Below, piece by piece: positions 57,844 to 64,000 of a DNA stretch of 64,000 bases. The stretch spans positions 2,501 to 66,500 of the forward strand of contig CAUYUJ010000677.1 in assembly GCA_963575745.1 (NCBI GenBank). Direction: 5' to 3'. Position numbers and translations under genes: made by a program. The number at the start of each line of letters is the position of its first letter. Within the stretch, counting starts at the first letter, position 1. The notes under the pieces are model-generated. The model saw only the letters and a program-made list of their open reading frames with translations, had not been told where the DNA came from and searched no databases. The stretch is from Prorocentrum cordatum (Eukaryota; Sar; Dinophyceae; Prorocentrales; Prorocentraceae).

Positions 57844-60800
57844 TCACCAGCGCAGCCGCGGCCACTGATTCACAGCGCGAAACTTACCCACGCGCCAAGT
57901 ACAGCTTAGAGCCGCACGGCGCAAAACAGACTGGGTGTGCCCAGTATGCAGGAACTCAGGGGCCAGATGAGCTGCAATCCCGAGGGCCCAGGAAGGACAG
58001 CGCCTGCTTTGGCAACCGAACCTGCCCTCGACAATTAGGATTTTGAAATCGAGCAAGTTGAAGGAACCTCTGGTAGAGGACCGCCACAGCTCCTGACCTG
58101 GGCTCAACCCCAGGCTGTCAACAAACATGCTCATCATCGCTGGCGACGTTTGGGCCTCCATCAGGATCTGGCTGGCCCAGTCCCACAGCCTTGTCATATG
58201 AGAGCTCATGCCCTTTGAGGATTCTGGGCGCGTTGAGGTACTGGTTCCCGACCTCGAGAGGGCCCCCTGACTGTGGACTGGCACCGTCGCCACCGTGTCC
58301 ACCAAGGGGTCCGTCCAAGGCTTCTTCTTGCGCGAGGGTTTTCTCGTCCCCGAAGTAGTTTTCAACGGGCCCTCGGGTCTTGCGTGCTTCATGGCGCGTT
58401 GCGGATCTCTGAGGTCCAGTGAATGTCTCGTGTTCTCAGCCCCCCCTAATACTTGCAACAAGGCGTGCAGCGCGCAAGACCAAACTCCAGCCCAGAAACG
58501 CGATACTCAAATAAGGCATGTTGTCCAACATACCATGGCTCTGCAAACTGCGACTCTTGCCGCTTCGCATTCTCGATCGCCTCGTCATCATCCTCAGTCA
58601 CTGGGAATATGTAATCCAGCAGCTCGTCGCCTTGGGCATGGCACCGCGCGCCAAACCTCGCTGGGAACTCGAGCTGAAGTCGGTGGAAGCGCCGACAGCC
58701 CTTCGCGAAAGAGACCTGCTGCCCGGGTGGGAGGTGATACCAGGCTCCGCTTTTGGCCCTTTTGTCTGCCTCCTTGCTGCCGCCCTTTCGAACATCCGAG
58801 ATGCGTGATTCCCGAGCGTCGTTCAGCGTGGAGCGACCTTCGACGTGGGCGTAGCATTGGTCCAGGAAGTGCTTCCTCATCTCGGTCACCTTCCAGATGC
58901 GAGCTCGGGCGCGCTCGGCCCCCGTCGCCCACTCGAGGTCCCGGGGGCATGCGGGTGAGCTCTTGCAGTCCGAGAGGAGGGTCCACGTGCCGAGCACCAG
59001 CCTGCTGGCCTGACATGTCGCGCAGTCCTCCCCGTCTTTGGCCACTTGCATGGGGCCAAATTGTTTAGGAAACGAGCTGCAGAAACGTCCAACTCTCCTT
59101 CTATCTTTGTCGTGTGCAATGACAGCCCGCTCTGCCACGCTGAGCTCGGGTGCGTTCGTCAGCGTGCCACCGCCGTCGGCGAACGCGCGGCCGTTCTCGA
59201 CCGAAATCACCCCCGCCTGGTCAACGTCAATGAATTTAAACTCCGCCGATCTGGGTTGATTGGAGAAAGCCTGTGCTGGGCTCTGCAAGATCCCTCTGGC
59301 AAGCCTTGCTGCGCGGCGTGGGGCAGCTTGCCTATCTCCGCTGCTGATACTCGAACGTGGTCTAGGATCGACGTCTGCCTCTTTGTCCAGCATGAGCGTC
59401 GCAGTAAAAGTGCATGTGAAACAACGTTCCAGAGGCAACGCCACATCTGGTGCATAAGTGGCTCTGATCTGGAAATGCACGTGCGACTCCAGCCTGGCAC
59501 CAGTGTCCACAAGTACCTCTTCTCACGTGGTGACAGCTTCTCTGCCTTCGTGGCCGACTGGAGCGGCCCCCGGGAAATGTCGCCGAGCCTGCGACCTTCC
59601 TCTTCGCCGCGTGGAGTGCGCGGCGCGTGGCGACTGACATGTCTCTGAACTCTTGTATTGGCAATGTCCGAGAGAGGCTCCGCCGAGTAGAATGACGTGC
59701 TCCAGCTCCTTCCTACATCATCTGCGACCCTCTCCGCGGAATCCAGGGGTCGCCCCATATTGTGCAGCGAGACTGACAAGGCTGCCACTGTGTTCCGGAC
59801 TTTGTTCCAAGCATGAGGGCCCTGCGGCGGCGGGCGAGCTTCCACGAACAAATCGTTCACCAGCTTACTTGCGACCGTCCCCGCTCCCAGAATCGCCATG
59901 CAGGTCTGAGTCGCGTCCGACGTTGCTGTCGCGAGCGGGTCCGAGCGCCGCCCGCGCTCTGAGAATGGCAGGGCGAGGCCGACGTGTGCCCTTGGTTTGA
60001 ACCTGCCTGCGGCGTTCAGAGAGGACATTCTGAGTTGCTGTGTGCGACCTTTCGGGGCCCTGGCAATACTGCAACCCTAGAGGCTTTTGGCAAGCGCGCC
60101 AGCGCGATGGACTGCAGAGCGTTCCATCCCTAGGCCTTGCAAGGCCTGAATCCGATCACCTTTCCTCCTGGCCTCCTGGGCCCTCGTCAACTTGGTCCCT
60201 ATGCGCCGGCGTCGACCGTCGACGGCGCCCCCTCCGAGATCCCGATGATACTCCTCGTGCCTCAGGAACGGGACATGGTCGGGGCAAAACTTCACGAGGT
60301 CCCTGGCGACTTCGAAAACAAACACAATTCCTTGTCTCTGACGAGCAAGCCCATCTTGTCCCAGGAGATCGGATGGCCCTTCGACTTGAGGCCTTCAAGT
60401 CGGTACTACAGGGCAAATATCATTTCCTTGATCACGGCTTGCTCGCCTCCGATCGAGTGGAGGCTGATGTCATCGATGAGGCTCTTGATCCTCGCCGTCG
60501 GGCATCTTGCGCCGATGTGTCTCAACGTGGTGACTGTCATCAGTTTGGCCAGTCCAGTGGCGCACGAGTGCCCTGCAATTACCGACCCGTTAGCAGGCGA
60601 CGCGGCTGATGTCGAACGCTGGTTCGCGGCCCTCCTGGGCCTTCTGTGCAGACAGCAAATCGGTTTCAACGGCCGAATCGGACAGCCAGTGTCTGTGGCA
60701 GCACAAGATAGTTCTCCGTGGCTGATAATTTCATGGAATTGCCCGAGATCAACAGAGGGGCTAACACTGATTAAATTGTACTCTGGGGCGGCACTCGACA

Positions 60801-63190
60801 ACGCACTGTGGGTCCGAGCCGACTTATCACGCGATATTTCAGACGAGGAGCCCCAGAATAATTTGTCCCCACATGGCCTCCCATTTGGCAACTTCCTTGC
60901 GTCTCAGCCAAGACCAAGTCCCACCGAGCCGGGGGGGGCGCCAATGGGGCGCACTCCTCCTTGGGGCTTAGCAAGAAACGCAATGATAATTAGCATCATA
61001 TCCTTGTCCTCCATATCCGTGTCCTCTGGGTTCTCCTCCCGGCGCTGCAACGGGGCAGTGGGGGCCTCGAGCAAAACTTCTGGCGTGCGATCGATCCAGC
61101 GCGGGTGGAATCCGCGCCGCTTCAGCGCCGTCTTGGCTTTGAAAGTTCGCGGCGCAGACCTGGCGTACTTTGCCTCAATCATTGGAAGGTGCGGAGACTC
61201 CTCGACGTCCCAGGTGAGAGGGTGAGATTCACAATCGCGCTCAGGAACAGTCCACAGGCTCGCCCTTTCATCCAGCATCGTCTGGAGTGCGCCATGCCCT
61301 ATCACAGGGAGGCCACTTGAATCCTGGTCCCCAGGTTCCACACCTCTGGGCCCATGGGAAAACGATGCGTTGAATCAGCGCCATTTTTAAACGCGAGCTC
61401 TGCGGCGGCGGCTGCGTCGGCTCTTGCGGCGGCTCTTCGGCTCTTGCTCTGGCGGCGGCTGCGTCGGTAGCCGTGTGCGTCGGCGCCTTATCCTGGACAA
61501 ACTTACAGGCGGCTCCTCTGAGAGCTTCTGGGGAGAGCTGCTTCAAAAACTGTTCACAGTCGCTTGTCTCGGAACCGACCGGGAGCGAGCCCTCGCCCCC
61601 GCCGACGTCCCAAGCATCCCCCCACGCCCTGAGTCGACGCTCGGCGCTGGCCTTCGACTGCTGTTGGGCAGGGCTGGTGGGGTCTGACGCGCGAGGCCTT
61701 TGCGTGGCGGGGCGTCTGATGCTGAGCCATTTTTGGGTTAGGGGAGTGGCCTTCCTCCTGAGGCTCTTGCCCCATTCGCAAGTCAGGGGCGCTTTTTCCA
61801 GGCGACAGCCGAATTCTTGACAGCGGTGTCTCTGCTGTCCGACTCTGGTGTGGCAAGGAACATGCGCGAAAAGGTCTCCGCTGAATGAAGCCAGCGACGC
61901 GCCAGACTGTCCGCCGACTCCTCCGTCTTCCAACTCGAAGCCCGGCCAATCTGAGACATCTCCTTGCGCGACGGCCGGCCCCGACTGAGGCGGCTCAAAA
62001 ACTTCGGGCTTGACCCGTCTGTAACTGTACTTCTGACCTCCGAGCCCAGCAAGGGTGAGTTTGATGGCCCTGTGGGGGCAAAAGCGCGCGGCTTCCAGGA
62101 CCGAAACCGACTGGGCGAACGGAAGCAAACCATCGCTGAGCACAGAAAAATCTAGCAGGGCGTCGTCGCGCGCTGGCCTGCCACGATTCACGACATCCGC
62201 GTGCAAGATATTCGAGAAACCTGCTCTGGGATGCGAGCCTCGGCCGAGACACTCGGCTTCAGATTGCCAATCTCCTGCAACGATGAAAGGCAGGCGTGCT
62301 GCTCTGAGAATCTCGAGCAGCGAAGCCAGCAGCTCCGCGTCGCCAGCAACTCCCACGCTGCAGACAGCATAGATCGAGACGAGCATGAGCTGCATCCCTC
62401 CGAGCACCATGCGCTGGAAGAGCAGCCAGGTCTTGTCGTGCTCGATCTGGGGCTCGACCTCGTCGCGAACCACGTTGGCCGCAGTCAGAAACCCAACGCC
62501 ACTGGGCGTCTCGGTGCGCTTCTCGCCCGTCACCGCACATCCGTTGGTCAGGAACTCGTAGCCGCGCTCGCGCGCCCCGCTCTGCGCAGAACGTAGCTGG
62601 TCGCCAATGCGCAGCCTATGCTCCTGGCCAAAGGCCATGTCGGGCTGGTCGTCCCGCTGGTCCCAGACATTCCGCTCTAAGAAGCCCTGCATCGTGCTCC
62701 AGGTGTTGCTGTTGTAAGACATGAGAGACAGAGTGGTAGAAACAGGCATCTGATCCAAAGGCTCGGAATCCGCGGCCCACTTGAGCTGGTCGATCAGCTC
62801 AGCGTTGGACTTGTCCTCCCAAGTGATGTCAGAGGATTGGTCCACAGACCTGCTAGGCACTGAAGTGTCATCGTCGCTCCCCGTGAACTCCGAAAGCCCC
62901 GACCCCGAGTAGTCGGGGAACGCCGACCCACCGTGTGAAACTTTGAACTGCTTGTGCTTGTGCTTGACGCGGTAGGCGCCCCCCTGGTCTGCCGTGCAGG
63001 CAGCGGGGGGCGATCGATCGGGATGGAAGCCGTTTGCTGCCCGCGAGCGAGCACGGGCTCGCACGATGGCCTCCTCGGCCGCCTCCTCCACGTACTCCTT
63101 GACTTGTTCACGGGGAGTCGAGAGCTCCACCGTGTCGGGCCCCCAAGGCCGAGGTAAGTACGGGTCACAGCGCTGATAGGAGTGGACCTG
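57844..63190 (-). mobile_element. LINE F: endonuclease-RT-RNase H element, minus strand
   Basis: Read on the minus strand. The endonuclease lies at about 62730-61900: LSLMSYNSNTWSTMQGFLER, DMAFGQEHRLRIGDQLR, FIVAGDWQSEAE near 62290-62260 and CPHRAIKLTLAGLG. A frameshift near 61310 leads to the RT: FLAKPQGGVRPIGAP near 60970, DLGQFHEIISHGEL, SCATGLAKLMTVTTLRHIGA, and RIKSLIDDISLHSIGG near 60490-60450, the catalytic box with LIDD. The thumb reads RDLGGGAVDGRRRRIGTKLT near 60230. The RNase H follows at about 59195-58790: GRAFADGGGTL, APELSVAERAVIA, LLSDCKSSPAC and EADKRAKSGAW. A C-terminal tail runs to 57844. At least three frameshifts are present. The 5' limit near 63190 is where a GA microsatellite begins. 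Confidence 0.82.
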
Positions 63191-63209
63191 CGAGTAAATA
63201 CTTCGAGAA

Positions 63210-63222
63210 GTGAGGGAGAGAG

Positions 63223-63265
<43 letters not shown>

Positions 63266-63292
63266 AAGAGAGAGAGAGAGAGAGAGAGAGTG
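63210..63292. repeat. GA dinucleotide microsatellite
   Basis: Runs of gagaga, interrupted near 63259 by aagcgaaa. On the minus strand it gives a Leu-Ser repeat inside a long open frame; that part of the frame is not protein-coding. Confidence 0.95.
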
Positions 63293-63610
63293 GGTGAGAG
63301 CGAGAAGACAGAGACATAGAAATAGAGGAGACAAGATATATAGAGAGAAATGTAATGCGAGATGGAGGGGAAGAGAGGAGATCATTGACAATGCGATCAT
63401 GGGTGATCGTTTTAGGACTGAAGGTGGGAGAGAGAGAGCGGGGGTACAGGCAGAGCTACATGCAATTGTACCGGGCAGGCTGGGAGCACTTGCGCAGTTA
63501 CGGGTAAGAGTGCCCCCCTCGGCCTTTTTGATGCCAAGACACATCAGCATTTGCGCGCTGCATTTGCCCAACAGCCGCCCTGTTGCTTTCAGATTCACTG
63601 TTGGGTGGTG

Positions 63611-63790
63611 ATCGCTGGTCAGAGTGAGGGGGCCGAACGGTCCTACACCATCCGTGGGTGCGTGCCTGGAGTGGGCTACTGCGTTGAGGATTCCTCTCGT
63701 TTCTTCCTTGTTGCTGTCTTCGCCCGCGACCCACCCGCGACCCGATCCTCCCGCGACCCGCCTGCGACCCGCCCGCGACCCCCGCGCTCC
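63611..63790 (-). repeat. dispersed repeat RepD, copy 2, reversed
   Basis: On the minus strand this carries the same GGGTCGCGGGTG-type array (63722-63782) followed by the same tail (gaccgttcggcccc and cacgcaccca, reversed at about 63630-63665) as 41566-41815. Confidence 0.75.
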
Positions 63791-63889
63791 GCGCCGCCTC
63801 CGCGCCAGACCGAGTGTGCGGGCGAGCTGTGCACCGCCTCGGACTGGGGCGTCTGCTGCGAGGACGGCCTCGCCCCCCCAGGGCTCGTT

Positions 63890-63990
63890 TCGATTCCTCC
63901 GATTCGATTCGATTCGATTTCGATGGCTTCCGATTCCGATTCGATTCGACTTGGGATTCCGATTCGGATTCCGACTTCTTATGGGACGCA
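63890..63990. repeat. CGATTC minisatellite
   Basis: Units of 5-6 bp (gattc, cgattc, ccgattc) repeat through the end of the window. Confidence 0.85.
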
Positions 63991-64000
63991 TAGTAGCCTG

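Noticed and set aside
61268-63991. A single 907-residue minus-strand gene
   Set aside because: Only the part from about 62760 to 61900 is a recognisable endonuclease. The upstream part translates a GA microsatellite, and the 3' part shifts frame into LINE F RT.

Overview
The window looks like nuclear DNA of a dinoflagellate. The strongest single clue is an exact genomic copy of the 22-nt dinoflagellate spliced leader (DinoSL) at 47444-47465. Supporting clues are very high GC, one host gene in more than 60 kb, an apparent GC-AG intron, decayed non-LTR retrotransposons of several types, and a very large load of micro- and minisatellites. The genus cannot be fixed from the sequence alone.

Layout. 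1-2040 has no supportable gene. 2241-6153 holds the only host protein-coding gene I can support: a PDZ-like domain followed by a multi-pass membrane region, split by a 1745-bp intron (4236-5980) that carries an 8-bp two-variant minisatellite. 6154-11990 is gene-free and rich in degenerate minisatellites. 12093-14332 (LINE A) and about 15981-19365 (LINE B) are decayed plus-strand non-LTR retrotransposons. 19366-30000 is mostly non-coding, with a possible LTR-type reverse transcriptase scrap near 21340, several tandem arrays and long CCG and TATG microsatellites. 30000-41160 contains two copies of a foldback element (30013-30183 and 40949-41156), two copies of a short inverted-repeat element (30361-30530 and 30811-30953), a roughly 110-bp satellite (33905-34870), 2.7 kb of GAT/GCT-type repeat and 2.2 kb of a 12-bp minisatellite. 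42430-44016 is the RNase H end of another LINE (LINE C), followed by a GAT array. 45983-46330 is an uninterrupted 116-copy GAC array.

47444-53601 is the centrepiece: a nearly complete LINE (LINE D: zinc finger, coiled coil, endonuclease, reverse transcriptase, RNase H, C-terminal Cys motif). Its 5' end is exactly the spliced leader, and it sits inside a 53-bp satellite array (47165-47441 and 53602-54075). 55796-57296 (LINE E) is the 3' half of a different retroelement type. 57844-63190 (LINE F, minus strand) is another endonuclease-RT-RNase H element. All retroelement reading frames are broken by frameshifts or stops.

How it fits together: this is a retrotransposon graveyard around one host gene. 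The spliced-leader relic shows that at least one LINE copy came from a trans-spliced, capped mRNA that was then reverse-transcribed back into the genome. At least four short dispersed repeat families (called RepA, RepB, RepD and the inverted-repeat elements here) recur within the window and may be non-autonomous mobile elements.
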